NCBI RefSeq assembly: GCF_019649055.1
Contig: NW_026570233.1
Location: forward strand, 186,001-250,000
Reading direction: 5' to 3'
DNA: 64,000 nt
Origin: Paramacrobiotus metropolitanus
Lineage: Eukaryota; Tardigrada; Eutardigrada; Parachela; Macrobiotidae
The notes beneath the pieces are model-generated. The model was not told the DNA's origin. It did not search any database and was given only the letters and a program-made list of their open reading frames with translations. A program made the position numbers and the translations under genes. This document shows positions 38,046 through 47,901 of the stretch, one piece after another (the first letter of the stretch is position 1; every line of letters begins with the position of its first letter).

Positions 38046-39230
38046 TTCCGTAATCGGTAGTGTGCCAAATATATGGGATACCGTCTTTTCTGTGCAAATA
38101 ATCTGCTCACCCTGGCGACGGTAATTCGAGAAGGATTTCCAAAAGTAATTGTGTTACTGTATTCGCAAACCCGGCGAACTATGGAGTTTGGGAACATAGG
38201 AATGAATATTGGCTTTTCAGTTCACTGAAACTGTGTTTGGATACCAGTCGTCCAACTCCGCTTACAAAATATACGGTAACTCCTTATACATTCCCAGTTG
38301 CAAGCTGTGAGCAATAAAATAAATTTTTGGAAGGTCCCATACTGGTGACTGGCTGCATCCATCGTCCCGAAACATGTTAAGCTCTTTAGGTTGTTTGAAC
38401 GTTAAAACTGGAATCAGTTTAAAATTCTGTAAAACTCTGCAACTAGAGAGCAATAGCTAAATACGAGATTTCCTTCGTCCAAAAGCTGTAGAAGGAAGGC
38501 AAGCGATTAGTCGGTTTTGCTGCATACAGGGCCCTGTAGTACTAACTTCTTCTGCAATTTCATGTCCCAAACTGAAAGTATAACATCGTAGTCGTTTAAA
38601 ATATAGTAGTTGCTCGGCCTGCCCAATGTGCTCATAGACTGATCGGCTTACAGACGTGCCCACTGCCATTAAGTCGGAAGCCGCGCATGCCGGCTTCCGA
38701 CTCGGTATTTCTTGGTTTGTACATGTCTGCACGCTGAAGTAGTCACGTGAAAAATGTCATAAAGAATACCCGTTAGCAATATATTTTGTGCTGTGCGACC
38801 ACCCAGTTACGAACTATATTGTGGTCACTAATTCATCGCAGTATAATATAGGTACATGGTATCTCTGTCCATTTTACCGGCAAGCTGGTTTTCTCAGGAA
38901 TTTCTAGAATTCCTTCTTGTTTCGCTTGATACAGCTTGTTGCTCCTTGCCATTTATTAGTATTGTGGCCGCTAGATAAAAATGAATCATAGTTAGACCCG
39001 GCCGCTGTTTAGACCTAAAGTCTTTTCGGAAATCCGACACGTTTCGTAAAGTATACACCGTTTCCGGTAAACTTTATCTAACGTCATGCAGTATGTACGT
39101 AAAACTGAATAGAAATTGAGCTGGCAAAAGCCCCAGTGTTACAGATATAATAAAGGAATAACTAAACATGACATTGGCACAGAGCGAAACACAGAGCGGT
39201 TTTTATGCGAAACAATGGCACAGAGTCGTA
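38046..39230. other. Intergenic
   Basis: No supported gene. Likely contains the kinase-kelch promoter. Open frames at 38262-38453 and 38457-38732 (-) have no recognisable content. Confidence 0.4.
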
Positions 39231-40065
39231 CTACCGGTTAGAGCCCTGCACGAGCCGAGCAGCTCGGCTCGGCTCACGAGCGCTCGCCGCTCGCGAGCGC
39301 TTCGAGCGAGCAGTCGCCGTTTTACGTTTTTGCGAACGAGCTGAGCATCAGGAAAAAATCAGCGAGCGAGCCGAACGAGCAGGACAGTCGGATGCGAGCG
39401 ATCCCGAGCTGACCGCCTCATATTGTGCGATCCGACGAAACTACTACAGTACAAGAAATTGCGTAAACAGAGCTCCAAAAGCCTTAATCCACCGTCAGCT
39501 TCGCGCTTCGCGCGAACACTTTTTCATTGTGGTTTTTGTTAACACGATGCTAGCGACAGCTCGGTAGCTAACATACAGAGACACCCTAACGAATCTTTCT
39601 GCGATATCATTCCTAATGCTTCTTAGACAAGGGTCAGAGTTTTGCGAACTTTAAGCATGTTAAATGAAAATTTGGTTTCGAATCCAGGAAATTCTGTTAG
39701 CAAAAAAACGAAACCACCACAAAATAGGGAGCCAATGGGGAGGTTAAGTAGAAAAACCATAGACCAGCCACCAAAGTGCTCTTAGCAAAACATCAAATTT
39801 TAGTACTTAAAAGCTGCTCACCTAAAACAAATGTTGATTTTGGCGTATGTGTAATTTTTTTGTCGAGCTTACGAGCGAGCCGATTTTAGACCATAACAAA
39901 TGCGGGCGAGTTGAGCGAGCTGGAACAAAGAAAAATTTAAAAACGAGCGAGTTGAGCGAGCAGAGGTTTAAGCGCGAGCGAGCTGAACGAGCAGGAAATT
40001 GTGGAAAACTCAAATGAGCGAGTCGAGCAGCACTTTTGCTGCTCGTGCAGGGCTCTACTACCGGT
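39231..40065. mobile_element. Non-autonomous hAT-type element with 8-bp target duplication
   Basis: The element 39239-40057 (819 bp) has 17-bp perfect terminal inverted repeats TAGAGCCCTGCACGAGC / GCTCGTGCAGGGCTCTA. It is flanked by CTACCGGT at 39231-39238 and 40058-40065, an exact 8-bp target duplication, the length used by hAT transposases. Subterminal regions are full of GAGCGAGC/GCTCGCTC motifs, which may be transposase-binding sites. No transposase gene, so it would depend on one elsewhere. Confidence 0.9.
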
Positions 40066-41939
40066 TTCTTTTGAAAATCGTAACGCAGTACTCATGTTTT
40101 GATAACAAAACTTTTGGGTGGATCTTTAAACGTTCTCCACAGCTCATTTTGTACGACGCCAACGGGTATGAAACTTCAGCGATTTTCAAAGGGCGACAGA
40201 TTAACATTTATTGTATAATTTGTATTTAAATCTTTCTGTTAGTACTGCTAAACAGAATAATAAATTGCATACTGCACTCGATGAAAACGAAAGCAAGAGT
40301 ACTAGTGGATGTTATATTATTACAAGAAACGGCTTCGCCTCCGCGTTTCTTGTGGTCTGCGGTCGGTTTCTCGATGGTTTTATTAATTTAGTATTACTGC
40401 GACTCACAGTCTTCGTGCACTATTTGCGATCACTATATGCACTAAACAGTGGTGTTACTTCATGCTTCAGTTCTTCACCACCTATCACGATTTGCGCTTT
40501 AAAAAAATAACGGTAATTTGGTTACTTACACAAACTCTCATTGTCAGTCGGCTGTGCGTAGTGGAAATTGGTCGTTCACTATGTGCAGTGAGCAACAGTG
40601 GTACTTCAGTTACTCATCACCACTTATTTCGTTACGTACCTACCTAGGGAACGGTGCACAATGGTTATTTTCAGCAGGTCGGTCACCCACTCGCCTGCCG
40701 GTCTCTGCACACGAGAATAGTGGTACTTCGGTCACCCACTACGTGCAGTTCCAGTAGTGGTAGCTCAGTTAGTCGTTTACCACTCGTCTGGTTACTCACT
40801 CACCTGTGTGTACTGGAGAGTAGCGGTATAGCGGCTACCCACCCATGTATCGGGCTAGTAATTTGATCACTCAATTACAACTACAGCGGTAATATTTTGA
40901 AATTTATGTAATTGATATTTTTTCTGTGTATAGGTATTTTCAATGCGAACAGTCCTTTTCGCACTGATTGTGATCATTAATATCATAAAATTAGCCTTTA
41001 TAATTCACTGCCTACGAGGATGCCGTTTATTTCTATGGTTTTTTTAGGGAATATAAATTTTCCGATCTGAGCAGTTCAGTCGGTTGGGCATTTTCTGATC
41101 TGAAGATACTAAATTATTCCGTAGTATAAGGAAATTTACGGACCGTATATGCTGATTAATCACTGTCCTTAGTTTTGCTCGGACTGTAATGAAAGGTCAG
41201 CCCGTTTGACGATTACTATGGTCAGTTTCGTTCACAGCTGCCTTCAAATGGTTTTTAAGGGGCGTTTTTATTCCTAGGGTATGTCATGTTTTTGAGCGCT
41301 TTAAATTGTCAACGATTTATTGAAATGAAGCCATTCACTAGCAGCATCGTATGATCGTTTGTGTTACTAGCTACTAACTACAGTACTTAGCTATTTTAGA
41401 TTTGTAGGAGTAAAAGTTTAAATCTTAATCTGCTGATCTAAAAAGGTGCCAGTTTAAATTCACTGATTTTTCGCTCCATGCAACCCGACTCTGAAATTGT
41501 TTTCAAGGTCACCTTGAGCTTTCAGCTCTACCGGAACCGGCGTCTGTGCACGGGAGACGGAGCGGATAATTATCAACACAAAATGCATGTAACACAGTTC
41601 CAAGACATGCTGAATCGAATGGCGTTAGCAGTTTTTCGATTAATTTTTTGGTTTGTTCTGAACAGATCGTACGGGGTTTTCCGTTGTAATATAGATCTTT
41701 TCCTTGATATAAGTGCCCGTATGCGTTGTGAAGGGAGTCTACGCACCTGTCCGCATTTTGATGCCATTTTGATTCCTGGGTTAATCAGCGAGAGGTGTAT
41801 TGTATCAAGCAAAGTTAGCAAACGGCTGAACAGAAAGAAAGGTCGGAAAATAGTATAAGGTCGGCATCCGTTCTCTTTCGCGTAACAAATTTTAAATTGT
41901 TTCGATGCTGTGATTTTGTAACATGGGCATTAGAGACTG
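40066..41939. other. Intergenic, gene-poor
   Basis: No supported gene or RNA. 40430-40860 holds loosely repeated GTGGTACTTC...GTCACCCACT phrases, a degenerate short repeat. The frame at 41478-41858 has no recognisable domain. Confidence 0.35.
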
Positions 41940-42065
41940 ATTATACAGATAGATACTTAACTATATGTATACAGATATATACTTAACTATTAGTAATATA
42001 TACTTAACTATACAGATAGATACTTAACTATTAGTTAAGTATCTGTACATAGATACTTAACTAGA
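41940..42065. repeat. AT-rich tandem and inverted TACTTAACTA repeat
   Basis: Five direct copies of AGATA-TACTTAACTA phrases with 20-30-bp spacing, and one inverted stretch (TTAGTTAAGTATCTGTA) that can pair with its neighbours. Simple satellite-like sequence. Confidence 0.75.
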
Positions 42066-42617
42066 TTTTGTTAATTAGCTGCATGCTATGAAGACCCGTT
42101 TCGAACATTAGGCCGTGCACAGGTGCACCTGACATTTCAAGAAAAGTACTTTTTTATCTTAAGGTACTTATCACTTTATCGGCTTCAGTTTCCGTAAAAT
42201 GTTTCAGAAATTAAAGCCATGCTACTGTAGGACGTAGTATTTTCGAATGACACTGGGAGACTGCTGTTACGGATGTTAAAGCAGATGCAAGCCTTTTTAA
42301 GTAAAAATTTGTGATTCACAATGGTGTCGAATGTGGATGAATCAATAATGTTATATTGTTGAACTGTTCTACTCAAGAATCAGATACATACTGGTAGTTC
42401 GCAACTGTTCATCATTTTGCAAATACATTGCGTTTTCTCGCTGGCACACCTTTTAAAAACTACTTCGATCAGTTCGATGTTTCTTAATAACCGATTTCAG
42501 GCCACATGCTGTAGTTTAGAAAAAGCCAACTTTGATGTTGACAAGAACAGTCTTTACGATTCATATATTATGAAGATTTTGACACAGTGATTCGGAGGGT
42601 TCGCTGATGTGAGGACG

Positions 42618-44103
42618 TTAATTTGCACAATTCAACGGTAATCTTGTATTTCTCAGAGGGCTGTTTACGCAATTTTCTTTATTGTCGTCCCATGTCAACA
42701 GCGTGTACGTGATAAATGCTCCCAGGATCTGCAAGAAAATGAAAACAATTATCAAATAAACATGTTTGTTGAGAACTCCACCTACAAGGCGTTTAATTTA
42801 CCCCGATGACAAACTCGCAGTTGACGTTAAGCAGTCCACCGAGACTGAATCCTCTATGCTCTCTGTCCAATAATTGCACAAGAATCAGTGCTTTTTTCTG
42901 ATATTTTTCGTATGGCATATCGACAATTCGTGAGGAGATGGCGTCAGACATTGCTGCTGCCTGAAAATAAAATTTGATTACTCTGCATAGATTGATGCAC
43001 TGATATTTTAAAGGTAATGCCAAAAATTCTTTTCCGTGTAAAAAATTTGAAGAAAGTTTTTAGCGCATCAAAACTGTACGAGTATGTCATGTGTCTGTAT
43101 ATCAGCAAGTAAGGAGAGAACTACCGGGTGGTGTTTATTGTGCAGAAGTATTCGGAAATTTTTGAAACATTTAGTATTTGATCACCTGGACGCTTAACCA
43201 AATGAATGCTGCTGTGCGCAGTGCTATCAACGCGCACTGATGGAAAGTATACGTCATGTAGGTAGTTATGTCACCTTTGGACGATACGCCTTGCAGAAAT
43301 TCTTTAAACAGGGTCACTCTGTACATCCCCCATGTCATATCTGTCGCATACACAATAAGCAGATAAAAATTCAGTCGTTTGCGTAAGCGGTGCAAATGAT
43401 TGCACAGAGCGGAATGCGCCTTTAGAATCTTGTCAGCATCGGTTAAAGCAGCACTGGTATAGGCGTCTGCCAAGTTGGCAAAAGCCAAACCAAGTATTGC
43501 AGAGACTAGGATCAAGAAGCACTGCGCCATGGGTAAAATACCGGCTCCTGCCCAGGCAATCGCTTGCAGAATTATGAGGATGGTGTCTTTGCAACCGCCC
43601 CTATTCTGTACCAAAAACACTTGTCGGCATTGACCAGTAATGTGGTTAATGATGGGATACCAAATATAGCTACAAACCACGCCCAATACAACCACCAAAA
43701 TCATGATAGCTCTTCGGTTCGAATAAGAAAGAAATGGTTTGCACATCACCATGCAACTGGCCAACCAATGCTCGATATTCCAAAACCCGATGACCATGCA
43801 GATGTAGGACAGCGGGTAACAAATTTTGGCAAAAACACTGGCAAACTGCTTGACCACATCCGACGCTGACTGTACTTTCGGATTGCTATCCACCGATATT
43901 AAGGTAAAAGCACCGGCCAGCGTGCCAGTAAATATCACAGCGGACCATCCTTGTAAAACGCATTCCGCGATCCAGTGAATTCTGGTTCGACGTTTTTCCT
44001 TCTCATTCGGTTTACGCAAAAACCTGCCAAAGCAGCGCATCGCTAGTAGCCAGTATTCGCAAACTGTTTTAACGCAGTCAGTATTCGCACCAATCCAGCT
44101 CAT
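42618..44103 (-). CDS. Gustatory-receptor-like 7TM protein (GR4)
   Basis: Three exons: 44103-43186, 42960-42802 and 42728-42618. Exon 1 starts MSWIGANTDC and has about six membrane segments with a loop containing LADAYTSAALTDADKILKAHSALC. Exon 2 carries RGFSLGGLLNVNCEFVI, the GR C-terminal motif. Exon 3 starts ILGAFITYTLLTW, the TM7 TY motif, and stops at 42618. The frame is intact. Here the 69-bp and 111-bp exons of GR1-GR3 are replaced by one exon of 159 bp, marking a separate subfamily shared with GR5. The Polinton's target site begins 36 bp upstream of the start codon, so its promoter or 5' UTR has been displaced. Confidence 0.8.
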
Positions 44104-44139
44104 TGTGGTGGCCAGGTCTTTAATATTCTGAAGAAGAAA

Positions 44140-44145
44140 CCTACC
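44140..44145. other. Target-site duplication, left copy (CCTACC)
   Basis: Six bases immediately before the element's first AG; identical to 59076-59081. Six-base duplications are the integration footprint of Polinton integrases. Confidence 0.93.
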
Positions 44146-44175
44146 AGAAGATATGCCGCTAGTCTACCGTCAACT

Positions 44176-44263
44176 CGGTTTCGGTCCGGTTTTCAGTCGA
44201 ACCGGTTTGGAGCCGATTGAACCGGTTTCGAGCCGAACCGCCTGAACCGGTTTAGAGCCGAAC
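44176..44263. repeat. Subterminal AACCGGTTT repeats, left
   Basis: Three copies of AACCGGTTT at 44200, 44220 and 44245 with GAGCCGA spacers. The right end has more copies. AACCGGTT is self-complementary, so it could bind a dimeric protein near the replication terminus. Confidence 0.8.
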
Positions 44264-44352
44264 TGAATTCCCCTTTCTTTTGTTTATTTTTCCCCACCCT
44301 CTTTTTTTTGTATGAACATGAATGAACATGATAGCAGATTTATTCATGATAT

Positions 44353-45576
44353 TTACAAGTGAAAAAATAAATTATCAGGAACATTGGTAGCCGGACAGTT
44401 GGGCTTCTTACATAAGTGATCCCAACGCGGATCAGAGAGAGGCTCAAAATTTCTAAGTTCACATTCGCAGTAATAACATTGAACACAGTCTAGTGAACCA
44501 AAATGAAAAAATCCATTTCCAGCTAATTCCATGGGTGAGGGTTTGAGATGTGGCCAACCTTTGAACGACTCCAAACGCGATCCTAAAGTGCTGTAGTTGC
44601 CGAAATCATCAATTTCGCGATCGGTTAGGGTGTTGCTGGCGTGTTCGGCAAGTTTGTCGGCTAGCGTAATACTGTTCTTATAGCCGTCACACAGTTCAAA
44701 CCACGTCGATGGTATGCTTTTGAGACCGTGCCAAGCTCCGGCAATAGCGCACGCCAGGGTTGCGATTCCGTCCGTACATCCACCAACATGTAGTGTAAGT
44801 GCCATGGTTGATTCGAAAGCATTTTTAGGCGATAGATCGGCTCCTTTGATCACGCAATAAATAGCCATAGGTACAGCTTGCAGTCCCGAGGAATCATTGC
44901 CAAGGGCTTTCACCACAACACTTGTCTCTTGAGACAGCAGAGTTTTTATGTGCACTAATTTTGATTGATACAGCTGAAGGCTAACGCCTGAGTCACACAG
45001 AGTGATTAGCATGTCCAGAAACTGTGCGGGAGTAAAGTTGGGATATTGCAATGCTACGGCAATAGCGTAGGCTTGAAGCTCACATGCCCCGTAAGCTTCC
45101 ATCGTAGGATGTGTAAGTTCGGCGACGTTACGTACGTTGCGGATCATTATTTCTGTCTGATGTTTGAAGTACAGTGGATACGCTGAAATCCACGCAGCAG
45201 GACCGTATCCTTTTTGGTATACACGTGGTACGATTTTATTCGGCAATGTGTCAAGGGATTCATAATTGCTCCACTTCCAGTGATGTATTATATCTTTTAG
45301 CTTTCCAAAAGCCGAACGTATGACGGGGTGTGCATTGTAATATGCGTCAACGCATGCACGAGCGGCACTCGCTGTATCATAACCACCGTCACTTAACAAT
45401 GCGTTCCCAAGCGCGTTTGTTAATACAGTTTTTTCACGATGAGAACGGTAATCTCGAGTATCAACAAACATTTGCGCTACCTTATGGACAATACCATTGT
45501 ATGCCTTCAAAGGAGCGCACAAGCATTCCCCGAGTAGGCTGCCGACTAAGCAACCGCGAAATTGATCTTTCTCCAT
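44353..45576 (-). CDS. ADP-ribosylglycohydrolase-like domain fused to a BIR domain, left copy
   Basis: 407 residues, start MEKDQFRGCLVGSLLGE at 45576. Residues 5-310 have the all-helical DraG/ARH fold signatures: RGCLVGSLLGE (7-17), a helix at 49-60 where TDDT metal ligands are expected but absent, LTHPTMEAYGA (154-164), and GGCTDGIATLACAIAGAWHG (265-284) in place of GGDTDT. So one metal-binding Asp remains and others are changed; enzymatic activity is doubtful, as for vertebrate ARH2-type relatives. Residues 331-394 are a BIR domain: R-LESFKGWP, GFFHFGSLDCVQC, and an exact C-x2-C-x16-H-x6-C zinc site (C367, C370, H387, C394). BIR domains bind caspases or IAP partners. Transcribed outward to the terminus, with an AATAAA at 44339-44344 just after the stop. 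An adjacent TATA-like CATATTTAAG lies about 40 bp before the start. Target unknown. Confidence 0.85.
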   Translation of the reverse strand: MEKDQFRGCLVGSLLGECLCAPLKAYNGIVHKVAQMFVDTRDYRSHREKTVLTNALGNALLSDGGYDTASAARACVDAYYNAHPVIRSAFGKLKDIIHHWKWSNYESLDTLPNKIVPRVYQKGYGPAAWISAYPLYFKHQTEIMIRNVRNVAELTHPTMEAYGACELQAYAIAVALQYPNFTPAQFLDMLITLCDSGVSLQLYQSKLVHIKTLLSQETSVVVKALGNDSSGLQAVPMAIYCVIKGADLSPKNAFESTMALTLHVGGCTDGIATLACAIAGAWHGLKSIPSTWFELCDGYKNSITLADKLAEHASNTLTDREIDDFGNYSTLGSRLESFKGWPHLKPSPMELAGNGFFHFGSLDCVQCYYCECELRNFEPLSDPRWDHLCKKPNCPATNVPDNLFFHL

Positions 45577-45975
45577 TTTCTTTCCAAATGATAATTGTTT
45601 AACACAATTCCAGCTCTTAAATATGGTCAGAAAAAACAGCTAGCCCCCAGGTTTAATTTCTGACCAATCACAACGCTCATTTCCAAATATTTTTCTGATT
45701 TTCCGAGGTACGTCACAGGCTGTTTGACCAATCAATATGGTAACGCAGTGTATGGGGGTGTAGTTTTTTTCGATTTTTCAACCAATCATCGACATAGTAA
45801 ACTGTTTCAAGTTTGCCAGTGACGTATGTGTGAAAAAGGCGGGGTTATGCGAGAATTTACAACCAATGGGGGGAGAGTTTGGCTTCCTCGGAAACAATCC
45901 GCGAGGAGCTTTTCCAAATCATTCTGCAAAAAAGTTGAGAGCAAGTTCTATCATCATAATATCACGAGAGCAAAA
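45577..45975. promoter_or_regulatory. Divergent promoter region of the left arm
   Basis: Lies between the outward ARH-BIR gene and the inward gene cluster. It contains ACCAATCA at 45663, 45727 and 45781, a further ACCAAT at 45862 (CCAAT boxes), and TACGTCAC at 45709-45716 and inverted at 45819-45826 (CRE-like). A TATA-like element for the minus-strand gene is at 45614-45623. The same CCAAT plus TACGTCAC pair recurs before the polymerase gene. Promoter function is inferred from spacing and repetition. Confidence 0.6.
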
Positions 45976-46422
45976 ATGGATTTCGCACGTATTTTGGATG
46001 TTGTCGGTGATCATGACGGCTACACTGTATAGAAAGTCAATAGTGTGGTAAGTCTGTTCTGGAATGCTAAAGAAGTACGGGCATTTCTTGTGTTCGAAGC
46101 GAATGCGGATGCTGAGGGCTTGCGTAAAGCATGGAATAAAGGGATCCGATTCGGATACAATGAAATCACCGAACTACTGAAGATCTTGAAGAATGGACAT
46201 CTGAAAGACACGCTGGATCACGCAGCATCCGAAGGCAAACAGGAGAAAATGAAATTCGATGGCCCCGCCTGCCTGGAGTTGACTCTGAAGGTGCACGAGA
46301 AGTACGGGCGTACGATCAGGTTTTCTCAACCAGGGCGCTCTGTTCAACTGCCATACATGGGATTCATTGATGTGGCCCGAATCCTGGACGATAGTTTTAA
46401 AGCGCAAGCCCTTATTGTTTAA
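45976..46422 (+). CDS. Unknown Polinton protein, interrupted by an in-frame TAG
   Basis: Reading begins ATG at 45976 (MDFARILDVVGDHDGYTV), meets TAG at 46030-46032, and continues in the same frame to 46422 with an internal ATG at 46045. The downstream part (125 residues) is mixed alpha/beta by eye, with KAWNKGIRFGYNEITELLKILKNG and LELTLKVHEKYGRTIRF. Near its end GFIDVARILDDSF resembles the N-terminal MDFARILDVV, hinting at a repeated module. The right arm has the same TAG. Alternatives: translation starts at 46045; or a donor-like GGTAAGT at 46044 means the first part is spliced. I do not recognise a family. Confidence 0.5.
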
Positions 46423-46500
46423 CTGCGCTTTTGTTTTAAAAATTTTTAAAATTGTTGTTGTTGTTGTTATTCTTGTTTATTACGTGTTAACTCCCTTTTT

Positions 46501-47175
46501 ATGCGAAAAAAAAGGCTGAAAAACGCCGTTATTTGCGACAGTCTCAGCAGTGAAGTATATAAAGCCTTCTTGCTGACACTGTTGCAAGTAATGCGTTCAG
46601 TCATGGAAATCCACAACGTTATTCTTGCGGTGCAGTTCAACGAGGAAGTTGATCTTCAGCAAGTCCTAGAAGTTTTCGGGAAACAAGCTACGAAGGTGAA
46701 AAATTTTAACGCAGTCAACATTAGACTAATAGGGCAGTCACATACATTCTGCCAGATTTTCCAAAATGGCAAGGCAATCGTAATAGGTGGTAAGTCCGTT
46801 GAAGAATCGAATGGACTGTTAGAACAGTATTTGCGAATGTTGATTGTAAATTGTATCGACTTTACTATTAAGGAGCGCTTTGTGGCAAATATAGTCTGTA
46901 CGTACGCTTACAGTGAAATAATAAATTTGAACAAGCTGTATAGCCAAATTTTAAAACAAAAGCCAACGGGTATCGCATTCTTCTATGAACCTGAGCTGTT
47001 TCCAGCCATCAAACTACGGTTCCCATTATTGAAAACTACCGTTAACGTTTTCCATACTGGAAAGTGTGTAATTCTGGGAGCGAGATCACTGTTGCAGATT
47101 CAACGCACAATTAAACAAACTAAAAACCTCCTTGAAAATTACACCACTTCGGTGTCGAAGAAACGAGAAATTTAA
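46501..47175 (+). CDS. TATA-binding-protein-like transcription factor, left copy
   Basis: 224 residues with a basic start (MRKKRLKN), then two direct repeats of the TBP saddle. Repeat 1 (about 36-115): IHNVILAVQF, KNFNAVNIRL, IFQNGKAIVIGGKS. Repeat 2 (about 125-212): VANIVCTYAY, FYEPELFPAIKLRF, VFHTGKCVILGAR. The YEPELFP block and SGK-like turns are diagnostic of TBP. The four phenylalanines that kink the TATA box align at F69, F87, F167 and F184, and the two central asparagines at N39 and N130, so DNA binding looks intact. Role: probably directs RNA polymerase II or III to element or host promoters. TBP homologs are known from cellular genomes and some giant DNA viruses; I know of none described in a Polinton. 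Very divergent from cellular TBP, so not a recent capture of the host copy. It precedes the ATPase by 90 bp. Confidence 0.88.
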   Translation: MRKKRLKNAVICDSLSSEVYKAFLLTLLQVMRSVMEIHNVILAVQFNEEVDLQQVLEVFGKQATKVKNFNAVNIRLIGQSHTFCQIFQNGKAIVIGGKSVEESNGLLEQYLRMLIVNCIDFTIKERFVANIVCTYAYSEIINLNKLYSQILKQKPTGIAFFYEPELFPAIKLRFPLLKTTVNVFHTGKCVILGARSLLQIQRTIKQTKNLLENYTTSVSKKREI

Positions 47176-47265
47176 TCATTTCAGAAAGACCATTTGAGAG
47201 TTTTTGTGATCGAATATACTGTGAAGTGTTCGATAGTTAGCAGACTAAGTCAGGAGAAATTTAAA

Positions 47266-47901
47266 ATGGAAAAACTGAGTTTTGATTTTCGATTTAAAAC
47301 TCCGTGCACCATTTACATTTCCGGGCCAACGATGTCGGGAAAATCGACTTTTACAATGAAACTTTTGCAAAGTCTTACGGAAAGCTTTAATCCACCACCA
47401 GTAAGAATAGTATATGCTTACGGTACGTGGCAAAATGCCTTCCAGGGTTTTGATAAAAATATTGAACTTATCCAGGGGCTTAGACCCATCTTAGAAGATG
47501 AAAATTTTTTTGACAAAGACGTTCCGAGTCTGCTAGTGTTAGATGATTTAATGGAAGAAATTGCTGGAACACCAAAGTGTTCGACGATTTTTACTCGTGA
47601 CTTTCATCACAAAAATGTTTCTGTAATTTTCATTTCTCAAAACTTATACAAGCAAGGAAGGAGCATGCGTGACATTGCTTTGAATTTTCAGCACTTGGTA
47701 ATTTTTAAATCAGTTCGCGATGTTCAGCAAGTTAAAACACTTGCACGTCAGTTAGGTATGCCACATATGCTGGAGGCCTACCGAAAGGCTTTAAAGGAAC
47801 CTTTTGGATATTTACTGATAAATCTTAGACCCGAAGCTCCAGACGATGTTCGCCTTCAGTCGCACGTGTTTGAGTATAGACGAATATATGTAGAAAAATG
47901 A
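47266..47901 (+). CDS. Genome-packaging ATPase (FtsK/HerA, A32-like), left copy
   Basis: I start at the ATG at 47266 (MEKLSFDFRFKTP); an upstream ATG at 47194 adds 24 residues unlike the family. 211 residues: Walker A GPTMSGKST (residues 20-28), Walker B LLVLDDL (about 86-92), then VIFISQNLY and a C-terminal FEYRRIYVEK. Length and motifs fit the compact packaging ATPases of Polintons and adintoviruses, which pump DNA into the capsid. The stop TGA overlaps the next gene's ATG as ATGA (47898-47901). Confidence 0.9.
   Translation: MEKLSFDFRFKTPCTIYISGPTMSGKSTFTMKLLQSLTESFNPPPVRIVYAYGTWQNAFQGFDKNIELIQGLRPILEDENFFDKDVPSLLVLDDLMEEIAGTPKCSTIFTRDFHHKNVSVIFISQNLYKQGRSMRDIALNFQHLVIFKSVRDVQQVKTLARQLGMPHMLEAYRKALKEPFGYLLINLRPEAPDDVRLQSHVFEYRRIYVEK

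Noticed and set aside
47194-47265. Upstream ATG extending the packaging ATPase by 24 residues
   Set aside because: The extension is unlike the family and the ATG at 47266 gives the usual compact start just before the strand leading to Walker A.
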